Source: an uncultured bacterium
GTDB lineage: Bacteria; Patescibacteriota; Minisyncoccia; Phycocordibacterales; GWA1-40-21
Direction of reading: 5' to 3'
DNA length: 43,866 nucleotides
Assembly (NCBI GenBank): GCA_903823865.1
Contig: CAIJUJ010000033.1
Location: 1-43,866, forward strand
Of this stretch, positions 1 through 8,624 are shown piece by piece (the first letter of the stretch is position 1; every line of letters starts with the position of its first letter). The translations under genes and the position numbers were made by a program. The notes beneath the pieces are model-generated. The model worked only from the letters and a program-made list of their open reading frames with translations, was not told where the DNA came from and ran no database searches.

Positions 1-125
1 AAGCTGCCTTACCAAAAGCATATCTGTTATTTCCTGTATGGGCACAAAGTAATGGGACAATATATCCTGATTGGTTTAGTAATACTGGCAGCAACTATCG
101 TGATATTAATTTTATTTATCACTAA
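1..125 (+). CDS. 3' end of an unrecognised gene (partial)
   Basis: The window opens inside a gene. The frame starting at base 3 is open to TAA at 123-125 and gives a 40-residue tail ending in DINFIYH. Its third-codon positions are AT-rich like the rest of the window. A second open frame (bases 1-162) would encode a transmembrane tail (roughly GQYILIGLVILAATIVILI) followed by lysines, but its stop lies inside the terminator stem and its third-position composition is less typical. I favour the first frame without certainty. No family is recognised in either. Confidence 0.35.
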   Translation, partial: AALPKAYLLFPVWAQSNGTIYPDWFSNTGSNYRDINFIYH

Positions 126-153
126 AAAGAAATTTAATAATACTATTAAAAAT

Positions 154-190
154 AAGACCTGACTGATATTGAAATTGGTCAGGTCTTTTA
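154..190. terminator. Bidirectional intrinsic terminator between the first gene and rpsA
   Basis: AAGACCTGAC (154-163) pairs with GTCAGGTCTT (178-187). It is followed by a T-run on the plus strand and preceded by A-rich sequence that serves as the U-tract for the minus strand. It separates the converging left-edge gene and rpsA. Confidence 0.75.
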
Positions 191-197
191 ATTTTAA

Positions 198-1310
198 TTA
201 TTTCACAAAATTTAATCCCATCTTCTGATTCTTTGGTTCAAAAACGTTGATTTTGAAAGTGTAGCTTTTACCCAAACTTATTTTTTCTTTCATTTTTGCT
301 TCTGAGCCAAAATCTGAAATATGAACAAGTCCTGAAACTCCTTCTTCAATACTTGCAAGAGCCCCATATTTGTTAAATTTGATAATGACAGCTTCAATCT
401 CATCACCTTTTTTGTATTTCTTTTCTGCTTCTGTCCAAGGATTTGGTTTGAGTGCCTTTATAGAAAGTGAAACTTTTCCGTCTTTTACTTCTATAACTTT
501 TACATTTACTTTATCGCCAATTTTAAACATTGCTTTTGGATCTTCTACAAGTGCCCAGTCGATTTCTGAAATGTGAACAAGTCCCTCAAGTCCATCTTCA
601 AGTTTGACGAATACACCGAAGTCCACTGTTCCTGTAACTTCACCAATAAATATATCCCCGACTTTATATTTGTCGGCTTTCTTTTGATTTTCTTTTTTCT
701 CAAGATTTTTCTCAGAGAAAATAAGTTTACCTTCTTTTGGAACTGCTGTAATAATTGCAACTGATATTTTTTGTCCAACAAGTTTTTTTAATTCTTCGTG
801 AATCTTGTCTTTATCTCCATCCAAAACTTTTGGATAGTGTTCTGATTTTAATTGGGAAGCGGGAAGGAAACCGATAATACCTTGCCATGAAATAATAAGA
901 CCACCTTTATTTGCTTCCTGAATTGGAAGTTCAAAAGTTGTTTTATTTTTAATTGCTTTGTCTGCTTCATCCCAAATAAGAGCTTGTCTTGCTTCTTTTA
1001 ATGAGATTTCTATATAACCTTCTTTGTTTATATGGTCTACAATTTTTGCAGAAACAGTGTCGCCGATGTTTAATTTTTTAATTACATCTCTAGCTGTAAT
1101 AAATTCTTTTCCGTAAATAATACCTGTTCCGTATGGTTGTAAATCTACATAAACTCTAGACTTTTCTATTCCAATAACTTTTCCTTCAATAACTTCTCCA
1201 GCCATTGGCGGATTTTTTGTGTCATTGAAATACTTGGCCATCACACTGCTGTTTTTGGCTTTTGTTTTTTCGTCTTCTATTTTAACTGCCTTAATTTTTT
1301 CTTTTGCCAT
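198..1310 (-). CDS. rpsA: 30S ribosomal protein S1, four S1 domains
   Basis: RNA-binding ribosomal protein S1 (370 aa), which helps recruit mRNA to the 30S subunit. Four OB-fold S1 repeats are visible, at about residues 36-106, 120-210 (divergent), 220-290 and 305-370. The third and fourth carry the classical GLVHIS motif (DGLEGLVHISEIDW and EGVSGLVHISDF). This is shorter than the six-domain E. coli protein but normal for small genomes. I start at MAKEKIKAVK (ATG at 1310): an upstream extension to 1427 is possible, but its sequence does not look S1-like. No Shine-Dalgarno precedes the ATG. The gene is monocistronic and converges with the left-edge gene. Reliance on S1 fits the scarcity of SD sequences across the window. 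Confidence 0.93.
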   Translation of the reverse strand: MAKEKIKAVKIEDEKTKAKNSSVMAKYFNDTKNPPMAGEVIEGKVIGIEKSRVYVDLQPYGTGIIYGKEFITARDVIKKLNIGDTVSAKIVDHINKEGYIEISLKEARQALIWDEADKAIKNKTTFELPIQEANKGGLIISWQGIIGFLPASQLKSEHYPKVLDGDKDKIHEELKKLVGQKISVAIITAVPKEGKLIFSEKNLEKKENQKKADKYKVGDIFIGEVTGTVDFGVFVKLEDGLEGLVHISEIDWALVEDPKAMFKIGDKVNVKVIEVKDGKVSLSIKALKPNPWTEAEKKYKKGDEIEAVIIKFNKYGALASIEEGVSGLVHISDFGSEAKMKEKISLGKSYTFKINVFEPKNQKMGLNFVK

Positions 1311-1454
1311 GTTTTTAAAAATGAAAAATGCACCATCAAGGCGCATATGTTTTGACAAAAAGTTTCGCGTCATTTTACTCTTCCACGCGAGGTTAGCTTT
1401 CTGTGCAACCTTGTAATGTATAAACAATACATCAAATTAAAATTAAATGCAAAC

Positions 1455-1485
1455 GGGCGAATTTTCGCTCCGCGAAAATTCGCCC
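1455..1485. repeat. Long hairpin upstream of rpsA
   Basis: GGGCGAATTTTCGC (1455-1468) and GCGAAAATTCGCCC (1472-1485) form a perfect 14-bp stem with a 3-nt loop. There is no clear U-tract on either side. It may act as a second terminator or an mRNA-end stabiliser for the small gene upstream on the minus strand. Confidence 0.6.
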
Positions 1486-1499
1486 AAAAAATTGACAAT

Positions 1500-1529
1500 A
1501 AAAAAAGAGAGCCGTTTCGTGGCTCTCGT
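1500..1529 (-). terminator. Intrinsic terminator of the small basic-protein gene
   Basis: On the minus strand the stem GAGAGCC/GGCTCTC is followed by a run of seven Ts. It lies about 20 nt past the stop codon of the gene at 1549-1833. Confidence 0.8.
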
Positions 1530-1548
1530 TACGCTGCTTTCGCAGGAT

Positions 1549-1833
1549 TCATCTTTTATTCTTTTTCTTTCTTTTCTTTTTTCTTTCTTCCTCCCCTTTC
1601 TCTCTTTTCAACCTTTCCGCCCTTTCAATCTGAAGTGGTCTGATATAGGTCTCAAACCACTCCGCCGCCGCTCTCTGTTCTGCATTCATAAAACGGGGAC
1701 TTTTAGAACTTTTTTTACTAAGCTTTTTCAGCAAAGCTTTTTGTTGAGATTCTGATTCAATTTGAATCATTTTGTCAACGGCTTTCTTTTCTTTTTCATC
1801 TTTAACAATTACAAAAACAAACTTTTTTCTCAT
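1549..1833 (-). CDS. Small highly basic protein of unknown function
   Basis: A 94-aa protein with an N-terminal hydrophobic beta-like segment (KKFVFVIVKD), a charged middle that looks helical (KAVDKMIQIESESQQKALLK), and a very lysine/arginine-rich C-terminus. No family is recognised; nucleic-acid or ribosome binding is conceivable from charge alone. It has unusually good expression signals for this window: a TTGACA box, a 17-nt spacer and TAATCT upstream, an SD reading GGGGAGGAGG ending 6 nt before ATG, and its own terminator. This supports it as a real gene despite low-complexity sequence. Confidence 0.6.
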   Translation of the reverse strand: MRKKFVFVIVKDEKEKKAVDKMIQIESESQQKALLKKLSKKSSKSPRFMNAEQRAAAEWFETYIRPLQIERAERLKREKGEEERKKKRKKKNKR

Positions 1834-1893
1834 ACTAACCTCCTCCCCGATTTGGGGGACTTTGAATTTGTAACGAGAACTGCTTCCAAAGAT

Positions 1894-1922
1894 AGATTAT
1901 TACCATTTATTGTATATGTCAA
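1894..1922 (-). promoter_or_regulatory. Sigma-70-type promoter of the small basic-protein gene
   Basis: On the minus strand, TTGACA (1922-1917), a 17-nt spacer and TAATCT (1899-1894). The predicted leader is about 50 nt and contains a CCCCCAAATCGGGG hairpin overlapping the upstream part of the SD, which could modulate translation. Confidence 0.6.
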
Positions 1923-1957
1923 ATATATATTTTGATAATTTATCTGAACATTTTTGG

Positions 1958-1985
1958 TTGATAATTTATTTAATTTTGCTATAAT
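1958..1985 (+). promoter_or_regulatory. Leaderless promoter of the MBL-fold gene
   Basis: TTGATA (1958-1963), a 16-nt spacer and TATAAT (1980-1985), with ATG beginning 6 nt after the -10 box. Transcription should start at or within a base or two of the A of the start codon, giving a leaderless mRNA. Confidence 0.7.
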
Positions 1986-1991
1986 TAACCC

Positions 1992-2627
1992 ATGATAATA
2001 ACTTACCTAGGGGTGGAGTTTTTTAAAGTTCAATTTGGCGATACCACCATCGCTTTTAACCCTATTTCAAAAGATTCAAAATTTAAGCCAACCAGATTTT
2101 TTTCTGATATTGCGCTTGTTAGTATAAACAATCCAGATATGAATGGGACAGAAAATCTTTCCTACAACGGTAAAGATCCATTTGTTATTTCTGGTCCAGG
2201 AGAATATGAAGTTAAAGATATTTTTATAAAAGGTTTTGCTTCAAAATCTAATTATGGTGGAAAGGAAAGAATTAATACAATATATTCTGTAACATTAGAA
2301 AACATGAACTTGTGTTTTTTGGGTGCACTTTCTGATATTAATCTTTCAACTGAAGTAAAAGAAGCGCTCGGTGATGTTGATATTTTGTTTTTGCCAATCG
2401 GGGATGATAGTGTGCTTGATGCTGGAAAAGCAGAAAAGCTATCTGTTGAAATTGAGCCGAAAATAATCATTCCTATGCATTTTGGCGAAGTTGGAATAAA
2501 GGATGCGTTGAAGAAATATTTGAAGGAAGCTGGTGAAGATGCAGTAAAGCCGATAGATAAATTGACGATTAAACGAAAAGATTTGGAAGGGAAAATGGGC
2601 GAAGTGATAGTTCTTTCAGAAGCATAA
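1992..2627 (+). CDS. Metallo-beta-lactamase-fold protein with lost metal ligands
   Basis: 211-aa protein resembling the UlaG/COG2220-like metallo-beta-lactamase superfamily: an N-terminal strand pair (MIITYLGVEFFKVQFGDTTI), an ALV-type strand where the metal motif should follow, a GPGEYEV segment, and a late IIIPMHFG strand. The canonical HxHxDH motif is replaced by SINNPDMN, so both histidines of the first metal site are gone; only the late histidine (PMHFG) remains. It is therefore probably not a normal di-zinc hydrolase and may bind nucleic acid or a ligand. It may be co-transcribed with the next small protein and gyrA (gaps of 15 and 6 bp). Fold assignment is fairly secure; function unknown. 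Confidence 0.75.
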   Translation: MIITYLGVEFFKVQFGDTTIAFNPISKDSKFKPTRFFSDIALVSINNPDMNGTENLSYNGKDPFVISGPGEYEVKDIFIKGFASKSNYGGKERINTIYSVTLENMNLCFLGALSDINLSTEVKEALGDVDILFLPIGDDSVLDAGKAEKLSVEIEPKIIIPMHFGEVGIKDALKKYLKEAGEDAVKPIDKLTIKRKDLEGKMGEVIVLSEA

Positions 2628-2642
2628 AATTTTGTAATCAGA

Positions 2643-2978
2643 ATGAAATTGGTAAATCAGATAAAAAAATTATCTTTTGAACAAAAAAGAATTTTAGCAA
2701 TTTCGGTGGCAGTTTTGTTAACAGTTATTATCATTATTATTAATTCATTAATTAATTCAGTATGGAAAGACGATAGTGTCGGTGCAGTAAAAAGTAAAAA
2801 TGACCCAATAAAATCATTACAACAATCAGTGTCAGAAATTATTAATCAAGCAAAACCAATAATAGACCAAACATTCGGTAGTTCAACACAAAACACAGCA
2901 TCTGGAACAGAACAAATAATAGGTCAGAACAATTCAACAAGTTCCAGTGTCAGTTCAAGTTCAAATATAGTACAATAA
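2643..2978 (+). CDS. Single-pass membrane protein with Ser/Thr-rich tail
   Basis: 111 aa. A short basic cytoplasmic N-terminus is followed by one hydrophobic helix (residues about 17-40, ILAISVAVLLTVIIIII), then a polar, presumably extracytoplasmic region ending in a serine/threonine/asparagine-rich low-complexity tail. No family is recognised. It sits 15 bp after the MBL-fold gene and 6 bp before gyrA, in one apparent operon. Confidence 0.65.
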   Translation: MKLVNQIKKLSFEQKRILAISVAVLLTVIIIIINSLINSVWKDDSVGAVKSKNDPIKSLQQSVSEIINQAKPIIDQTFGSSTQNTASGTEQIIGQNNSTSSSVSSSSNIVQ

Positions 2979-2984
2979 AAAATC

Positions 2985-5435
2985 ATGAGTAAAGAAAAAG
3001 AAAATAGCGGAGAACATAAAGCGCTCTCAAATAGAAATATCGTAACAGAGATGAAAGAATCTTATTTGGATTATGCTATGTCTGTTATTACACAGAGAGC
3101 TCTTCCAGATATTCGCGATGGTTTGAAGCCAGTTCACCGAAGAATACTTTATGCTATGCATCAGATGGGCATTACCGCTGGGGCAAAAACTAGAAAGTCC
3201 GCATCAGTCGTTGGAGAAGTTATGGGAAATTATCACCCACACGGAGATGCTGCCATTTATGAATCTATGGTCAAAATGTCTCAAGATTTTGCTACCAGAT
3301 ACCCACTTATTATTGGTCAAGGAAACTTTGGAAACATTGATGGAGATTCTGCTGCGGCTATGAGATATACGGAGGCAAAAATGTCCAAAATTTCCAGCGA
3401 AATGCTCAAAGACCTTGAAAAAGATACGGTTGAATGGAGACCAAACTATGACAACACGAAAAAAGAGCCATCAGTTCTTCCATCTGCCGTTCCGAATCTT
3501 CTATTAAATGGAACACTTGGTATTGCCGTTGGTATGGCAACAAATATTCCACCGCACAATTTGGGCGAAGTTGTTGATGCTACTTTGCACCTTGCCGATA
3601 ATCCAGATGCTTCAACAGAAGATTTATTACAATTTATAAAAGGTCCAGATTTTCCAACAGGCGGAACAATTTTTAATCAAACAGATATCAATCATGCTTA
3701 TGCTACCGGACGAGGCGGAGTTGTGACACGTGGCCATGCAGAAATTGTTGAAGATAAAAAAGGAACTTTCCAAATTATTATTACCTCTATTCCTTACAGA
3801 GTAAATAAATCCGAGCTTATCATTGCAATTGCAAATCTTGTTCGCGACAAAAAAATAGAAGGAATAAAAGGTTTGCGAGATGAATCTGCAAAAGATATTC
3901 GTATTGCAATTGATTTGAAAAATGGCGCTCAACCACAAAGTGTATTAAATTATTTATATAAACACAGTCAGCTTGAAGAAACTTTTCACTTCAATCTTGT
4001 CGCGCTTGTAAATGGTGTGCCAAAGACGCTTTCTCTAAAAACATTTTTGGATGAATTTATTGAACACAGAAAAATTGTTATAAAAAGAAGAACAGAATTT
4101 GATTTGAAAAAAGCGGAAGCGCGTGAGCATATTTTACTTGGTTTGAAAAAAGCGCTCGATCATATTGATGAAATAATTAAGCTCATAAAGAAATCTAAAG
4201 ATGTCGATGATGCACGAGCACAACTTATGAAATCATTTAAGTTTTCTGAAATTCAGGCAAATGCGATTCTTGAAATGAAATTGCAAAAACTTGCTGGACT
4301 TGAAAGAAAAAAAATTGAAGACGAGCTCAAAGCCGTGCAAACACTCATTGAAGACCTAAAAGATATTCTTTCTAAGACTAAGAGAATTTTAAAAATTGTA
4401 AAAGACGAGCTTATTGAAATTAAGGCTAAATATGGTGATGAAAGAAGAACAAAAATTGTAAAAGGCGGAATAAAGTCATTCTCCGAGGAGGATTTGATAG
4501 CCGATGAGCCAAGCATGCTTGTTCTCACAGCTGGCGGTTATGTTAAAAGAACAAATCCAGACGAATACAGAAAACAAAGAAGAGGCGGTGTAGGCGTGGT
4601 GGATCTTGATACAAAAGACGAAGATTTTATTACACACTTCCTTACAGCTACAACTCACAATGATATTTTATTCTTTACTGATAAAGGAAAAGCGTACCAA
4701 TTAAAAATGTATGAATTGCCAGAAGGAAAGAGAGCAACAAAAGGAAAAGCAATTGTAAATTATCTAGCAATTTCTGGTGAAGAGAAAATTACCTCCGTTC
4801 TAGCAATGCCAAAAGAATTAAAAAATCTAAAACTTTCACTTATTTTAGTTACAAAAAATGGAACAACAAAGAGAGTTGATGCGGATGCATTTAAAGATGT
4901 TAGAAGAAACGGTCTGATTGCGATTACTCTTGATAGTGGAGATGAATTGAGGTCAGCTTTGTTTATGTCAGAAGGCGATCAAGTAATTCTTTCAACAAAA
5001 GAAGGACAAGCAATAAGATTTAAAGATAAAGATGTAAGAGTTATGGGAAGAAATGCGTCTGGTGTTCGCGGAATGAAACTTGATAAAGGTGATTCTATTG
5101 TTGGTGCTGATGTTGTGAAGAAAGAAATGAAGAACCCAGAATTTTTGGTAATCAGTGCAAATGGTTATGGAAAGAAAACTCCGCTCGATGAATATAAAGT
5201 TCAAGGAAGAGGTGGTTCCGGAATTATTACAATGAAAGTTACTGACAAGACGGGGAAAATAATTACTTCAAAAGTTGTTACAGATGAAGAAGATGAGATT
5301 GCAGCCATTTCAAAAAAGAGTCAGGTCATCAGAGTTGAAGTAAAAGAAATTCCAAGTTTAGGAAGACAAACACAGGGTGTAAGAATTATGAAATTACGAG
5401 AAGGGGATTCGATTGCTTCGGTGACGTGCATATAA
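2985..5435 (+). CDS. gyrA: DNA gyrase subunit A
   Basis: 816-aa GyrA, the DNA-cleaving subunit of gyrase, which introduces negative supercoils together with GyrB (not in the window). The winged-helix active site is clear, with catalytic Tyr128 in [11 protein letters not shown]. The C-terminal beta-pinwheel carries a GyrA-box-like KQRRGGVGV, which argues for gyrase rather than ParC. In the quinolone-resistance region ([11 protein letters not shown], residues 84-94), Ala89 is at the position of E. coli Ser83 and Glu93 at that of Asp87. Last gene of the MBL-membrane protein-gyrA cluster, ending at an intrinsic terminator. Confidence 0.97.
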   Translation: MSKEKENSGEHKALSNRNIVTEMKESYLDYAMSVITQRALPDIRDGLKPVHRRILYAMHQMGITAGAKTRKSASVVGEVMGNYHPHGDAAIYESMVKMSQDFATRYPLIIGQGNFGNIDGDSAAAMRYTEAKMSKISSEMLKDLEKDTVEWRPNYDNTKKEPSVLPSAVPNLLLNGTLGIAVGMATNIPPHNLGEVVDATLHLADNPDASTEDLLQFIKGPDFPTGGTIFNQTDINHAYATGRGGVVTRGHAEIVEDKKGTFQIIITSIPYRVNKSELIIAIANLVRDKKIEGIKGLRDESAKDIRIAIDLKNGAQPQSVLNYLYKHSQLEETFHFNLVALVNGVPKTLSLKTFLDEFIEHRKIVIKRRTEFDLKKAEAREHILLGLKKALDHIDEIIKLIKKSKDVDDARAQLMKSFKFSEIQANAILEMKLQKLAGLERKKIEDELKAVQTLIEDLKDILSKTKRILKIVKDELIEIKAKYGDERRTKIVKGGIKSFSEEDLIADEPSMLVLTAGGYVKRTNPDEYRKQRRGGVGVVDLDTKDEDFITHFLTATTHNDILFFTDKGKAYQLKMYELPEGKRATKGKAIVNYLAISGEEKITSVLAMPKELKNLKLSLILVTKNGTTKRVDADAFKDVRRNGLIAITLDSGDELRSALFMSEGDQVILSTKEGQAIRFKDKDVRVMGRNASGVRGMKLDKGDSIVGADVVKKEMKNPEFLVISANGYGKKTPLDEYKVQGRGGSGIITMKVTDKTGKIITSKVVTDEEDEIAAISKKSQVIRVEVKEIPSLGRQTQGVRIMKLREGDSIASVTCI

Positions 5436-5442
5436 AAGTAAA

Positions 5443-5481
5443 ACATAATAAGGGCGGGTACTTCGCGGTCGCCCTATTATT
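5443..5481 (+). terminator. Terminator after gyrA
   Basis: A stem formed by AATAAGGGCG and CGCCCTATTATT with a roughly 13-nt loop, immediately followed by the promoter of the next gene. Confidence 0.7.
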
Positions 5482-5482
5482 A

Positions 5483-5511
5483 TTGACACAATTATTTGTA
5501 TGTGTTAATTT
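5483..5511 (+). promoter_or_regulatory. Sigma-70 promoter of the small coiled-coil gene
   Basis: TTGACA (5483-5488), a 17-nt spacer and TAATTT (5506-5511). The predicted leader of about 40 nt carries a consensus AAAGGAGG SD at 5545-5552. Confidence 0.75.
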
Positions 5512-5556
5512 TAAAAAAGGGTAGTACAAAATACATAATTGTCCAAAGGAGGACAC

Positions 5557-5862
5557 ATGATTGGTGATATGAAAGAAATTAGTGTTTTTTTTCTTTTTAG
5601 ACTTGTCAAAATAAAAAATAAGTTACGGAAAGTTCAAGGAAATATAAAAAAGAACATCTCAGATTCGATAGTAAAAAGAAAGTTGATAAACGATACAATG
5701 AAGGAAATACGGAAAGTCGAAGAAGAAATTGTAAATTTGTCAAAATCAGCTAATAAAGAAAAAAAGGAGTGGCTAAAAAAAATGAAGGAAGAGGCAGCAG
5801 TAAAAGAAAGCTGCCTTAAAGCAAAATTTTTGGCTGAGATAGGAGACAGAACAAAAAAATAG
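5557..5862 (+). CDS. Small lysine-rich coiled-coil protein, unknown function
   Basis: 101 aa if begun at ATG 5557, which lies 4 nt after a perfect AAAGGAGG; an upstream in-frame TTG at 5539 would put the SD inside the gene and is rejected. A short N-terminal hydrophobic stretch (SVFFLFRLV) is followed by heptad-like helices rich in K, E and I/L (DTMKEIRKVEEEIVNLSKS). No family recognised. It is flanked by its own promoter and a strong terminator, and shares this cassette-like layout with the genes at 1549-1833 and 23495-23650. Confidence 0.65.
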   Translation: MIGDMKEISVFFLFRLVKIKNKLRKVQGNIKKNISDSIVKRKLINDTMKEIRKVEEEIVNLSKSANKEKKEWLKKMKEEAAVKESCLKAKFLAEIGDRTKK

Positions 5863-5867
5863 TTTTA

Positions 5868-5896
5868 CGGGCGGTCAGCAATGGCCGCCCTTTTTC
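5868..5896 (+). terminator. Terminator after the coiled-coil gene
   Basis: GGGCGG (5869-5874) pairs with CCGCCC (5885-5890), followed by TTTTT. Confidence 0.85.
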
Positions 5897-5952
5897 TTTA
5901 TTTATCCACTAGCAAGATTTTTATTGTAAGGTTATAATATAGACATAAAAAA

Positions 5953-6480
5953 ATGTTTTCAGACCCTCAAAAAAATATTGAGCAATTCGGTTTAGGAAAA
6001 GGAAATTTCGTGGCCGATTTTGGTGCTGGTTCTGGTTTTTATACTTTTTCAGCTGCCGAAGCTGTTGGTGTTTCTGGAAAAGTCTATGCTGTAGATGTAC
6101 AAAAAGATTTATTAGTTAGACTTAAAAGTGAAGCAGTTAATGTTAGACATCTTAATAATATCGAGATTATTTGGGCAGACCTTGAACATGTCGGTGGTAC
6201 TAAACTTAGAGAAAAATCGATGGATGCGGTTATTGTTGCAAACACATTTTTTCAATTAGAAAATAAGGACAGTGCTTGCCTTGAAGTTAAAAGAATTTTA
6301 AAACAAAACGGCAGAGTACTTTTCGTTGATTGGTCAAGTTCTTTTGGTGGTATCGGCCCCCAGCCACAGAACGTTTTTTACGAAGAACTGGCAAAAAAAC
6401 TTTTTGAAAAGAATGGTTTTAAAGTTGAAAGGGATATAAGTGCTGGTGCGCAACATTATGGTATAATATTTAGAAAATAA
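5953..6480 (+). CDS. SAM-dependent methyltransferase (class I)
   Basis: 175-aa Rossmann-fold methyltransferase. Motif I is VADFGAGSGFYTF (about residues 17-29), motif II is the acidic end of a strand in GKVYAVDVQ, and motif IV-like VIVANTFFQL precedes the helix LKQNGRVLFVDW. It resembles UbiE/Methyltransf_11-type enzymes; the substrate cannot be read from sequence. A TATAAT box (5933-5938) lies 14 nt before ATG, so the leader is only about 7 nt with no SD. The solute-binding protein starts 3 bp after its stop, so they are co-transcribed. Confidence 0.8.
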   Translation: MFSDPQKNIEQFGLGKGNFVADFGAGSGFYTFSAAEAVGVSGKVYAVDVQKDLLVRLKSEAVNVRHLNNIEIIWADLEHVGGTKLREKSMDAVIVANTFFQLENKDSACLEVKRILKQNGRVLFVDWSSSFGGIGPQPQNVFYEELAKKLFEKNGFKVERDISAGAQHYGIIFRK

Positions 6481-6483
6481 TAT

Positions 6484-7785
6484 ATGAATCCAACATCAAG
6501 TAAGTTCAAATTAATTCTCATGTTAGCGTTTGGTTTTTTTATTGTTTTTGGAATGATAGCTTTTTCAAGTTACAAAGCAACAAATCAAGTTAACACGACA
6601 ACAGAAATTAAAGTTTGGGGTACTATTGATAAAACAATTTTCGACTCTTATATAAAAAAATACCAGGAAGATAACAATATTAAATTTAATTTAACATACT
6701 CGTATAAAAGTATAGACACAATTGATGGTTTGTTGGTTGAGGCAATTGCTATTGGTAATGGCCCAGATGCTATTTTAATTCCGCAATCTTTAGAAAAAAG
6801 ATATTTGGATAAAGTATTGTTAATTCCGTTTTCAAATTTTTCAGAAAGAACTTTTCGAGATACCTTTATTCAAGAATCTGATTTATATATTTATCCAAAC
6901 GGTATTTTTTCACTCCCATTTTTTGTTGACCCAATGTTGATGTATTGGAATAAAGATATGTTTGCAACTGCTGGAATAGCTTTACCACCAACAAAATGGA
7001 GTGAATTTCCACAATTAGCAAGTAAATTATCCCAAAGTGATAGTAATGCAAACATTATTTCAAGTGCTGCTTCTCTTGGCGAATATAGAAACGTTGATAA
7101 TGCAAAGGCTCTTATTAGTACATTAATAATGCAAGCAGGTAGCCCAATTGTCTCATTTGCAAATAGTTCATTCAGTGCAGAATTAAAATTCCAGTCATCA
7201 AATGATGTTTTGGTACCTACTGTTTCAGCTTTGCAGTTCTATACTGATTATTCTAATCCAAAAAAATCAATTTATTCATGGAACAGGTCATTACCTTCGT
7301 CAAAACAATCATTTTTAAGCGAAAATTTGGCTACATATTTTGGTTTTTCTTCAGAATACCAGGATATAAAAGATAAAAATCCAAATTTGAATTTTGATGT
7401 TGCGATGATGCCACAAGTATTGGGACAAAAATCCAGCACTACATTTGGAAATATTTATGGTTTCTCCATATTAAAAAGCTCAAAAAACCCCGCGCTTACT
7501 TTTAGCTTGCTATCATCTCTTGTAGATTCTAATGCCGTGTCAGTTTTCTTAGGACTAACAAACTACGCGCCAGCTAGAAAGGATTTAATTTCTGTTGGAT
7601 CAACAGACCCTATTAAAACAATTTTTTATAATTCAGCATTAATATCAAAGGCCTGGATAGACCCGGATTCAAAACAAACTGACAAAATATTTCAAAATAT
7701 GGTTGAAAATATTACGACGGGGCAATTAGATATATCTGGAGCAGTATCAAAAGCAAATGGAGAATTAGACATTTTATTGTTATAA
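6484..7785 (+). CDS. Orphan extracellular solute-binding protein (family 1)
   Basis: 433 aa. An N-terminal signal anchor or signal peptide (residues about 9-28, LILMLAFGFFIVFGMIAF, no lipobox cysteine) is followed by a periplasmic-binding-protein fold: EIKVWGTIDK, GPDAILIPQ, LPFFVDPMLMYWNKDMFATAGI and a late GFSILKSSKNP. This matches the carbohydrate-type SBP_bac_1 family of ABC importers. No permease or ATPase gene is nearby; instead it is followed at once by pilin-like genes, so it may act as an anchored ligand-binding protein serving a permease elsewhere, or in surface uptake. The family is clear; the ligand is not. Confidence 0.85.
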   Translation: MNPTSSKFKLILMLAFGFFIVFGMIAFSSYKATNQVNTTTEIKVWGTIDKTIFDSYIKKYQEDNNIKFNLTYSYKSIDTIDGLLVEAIAIGNGPDAILIPQSLEKRYLDKVLLIPFSNFSERTFRDTFIQESDLYIYPNGIFSLPFFVDPMLMYWNKDMFATAGIALPPTKWSEFPQLASKLSQSDSNANIISSAASLGEYRNVDNAKALISTLIMQAGSPIVSFANSSFSAELKFQSSNDVLVPTVSALQFYTDYSNPKKSIYSWNRSLPSSKQSFLSENLATYFGFSSEYQDIKDKNPNLNFDVAMMPQVLGQKSSTTFGNIYGFSILKSSKNPALTFSLLSSLVDSNAVSVFLGLTNYAPARKDLISVGSTDPIKTIFYNSALISKAWIDPDSKQTDKIFQNMVENITTGQLDISGAVSKANGELDILLL

Positions 7786-7809
7786 TTGTATTTGTTTAAA
7801 ATTAAAAAT

Positions 7810-8238
7810 ATGAAATACAAAAAAATTATTATATCCGGATTATTACTACTAACAATTTTTCCTGTGTTTGCTTTTGCCGCAGGTTTAATTCCTTGCGGAA
7901 ATGTTACGGTTACTGGTGGAAAAGTTAGCAATGATATTAATTCAGATGCTCACATGTGTACATTTACAGATATCATGACTTTTGTAAATAAAGCAATTAC
8001 ATGGTTTCTTGATGCATCAGTGTTCATAGCTGCTATAACCTTCACAATAGCCGGAGTAGATATATTATTTAATCCTTCAAATCCTGAAAAAATTAAACAG
8101 GGTTGGAGCATGTTTAGAAAGACAGTAATTGGATTGATTATTGTGCTTGGCGCATGGTTGGTGATTCACACACTCATTACGACTTTTGTACCTGATAGTA
8201 ATGCACCTGGTGGAGCATTACAGTTTTTGACAAAATAA
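7810..8238 (+). CDS. T4SS-pilin-like two-helix membrane protein 1
   Basis: 142 aa from ATG 7810 (MKYKKIIISG); an in-frame ATG at 7786, adjoining the previous stop, would add eight residues ahead of the signal peptide. A signal peptide ending FAFAA precedes a segment with two cysteines (IPCG and MCTF), then two hydrophobic helices (about residues 58-80 and 100-120) joined by a short polar loop (NPSNPEKIKQGW). The layout and cysteine pair match the CPR-typical 'type IV secretion system pilin' family (PF18895), related in shape to VirB2/TrbC. First of five such proteins. Confidence 0.7.
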   Translation: MKYKKIIISGLLLLTIFPVFAFAAGLIPCGNVTVTGGKVSNDINSDAHMCTFTDIMTFVNKAITWFLDASVFIAAITFTIAGVDILFNPSNPEKIKQGWSMFRKTVIGLIIVLGAWLVIHTLITTFVPDSNAPGGALQFLTK

Positions 8239-8264
8239 TTTATTATTAATTTTTATAAATAAAT

Positions 8265-8621
8265 ATGAAAGCAAGTATAATTAAAATATCAGCTGCAGTT
8301 TCAGTGGCATGTTTAGTATCAATTCCATTAATTGTTATGGCTCAAACCGTTCAAACAATTAACAATCCTTTGGGTGATAAGTACAATAATTTATCTGCTT
8401 TTATACCGTACATATTAAATTATGTTGTTAAAATTGCCGGAATTATTGCGATTGGTGCATTCATGTATTCTGGCTTTCTTTTTGTTAAATCAAGGGGCAA
8501 TCCAGAAGGTATTAAGACAGCAAAAACTACTTTTATGAATACATGTATAGGAGTTGCGGTTCTCCTAGGTGCCCAATTAATAGCTAATATTATACAGGGA
8601 ACAATAAGTAGCTTAAAATAA
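8265..8621 (+). CDS. T4SS-pilin-like two-helix membrane protein 2
   Basis: 118 aa. Signal peptide (LVSIPLIVMAQ) followed by two hydrophobic helices (YVVKIAGIIAIGAFMYSGFL and TCIGVAVLLGAQLIANII) separated by the polar loop KSRGNPEGIKTAKTTF. This is the VirB2/TrbC shape; the mature protein is about 90 residues. It lies 26 bp after pilin 1 and 3 bp before pilin 3 in the same direction. Confidence 0.7.
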   Translation: MKASIIKISAAVSVACLVSIPLIVMAQTVQTINNPLGDKYNNLSAFIPYILNYVVKIAGIIAIGAFMYSGFLFVKSRGNPEGIKTAKTTFMNTCIGVAVLLGAQLIANIIQGTISSLK

Positions 8622-8624
8622 TTT

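Noticed and set aside
5539..5556. TTG start for the coiled-coil protein
   Set aside because: It would place the consensus AAAGGAGG inside the coding sequence; the ATG at 5557 is ideally spaced.
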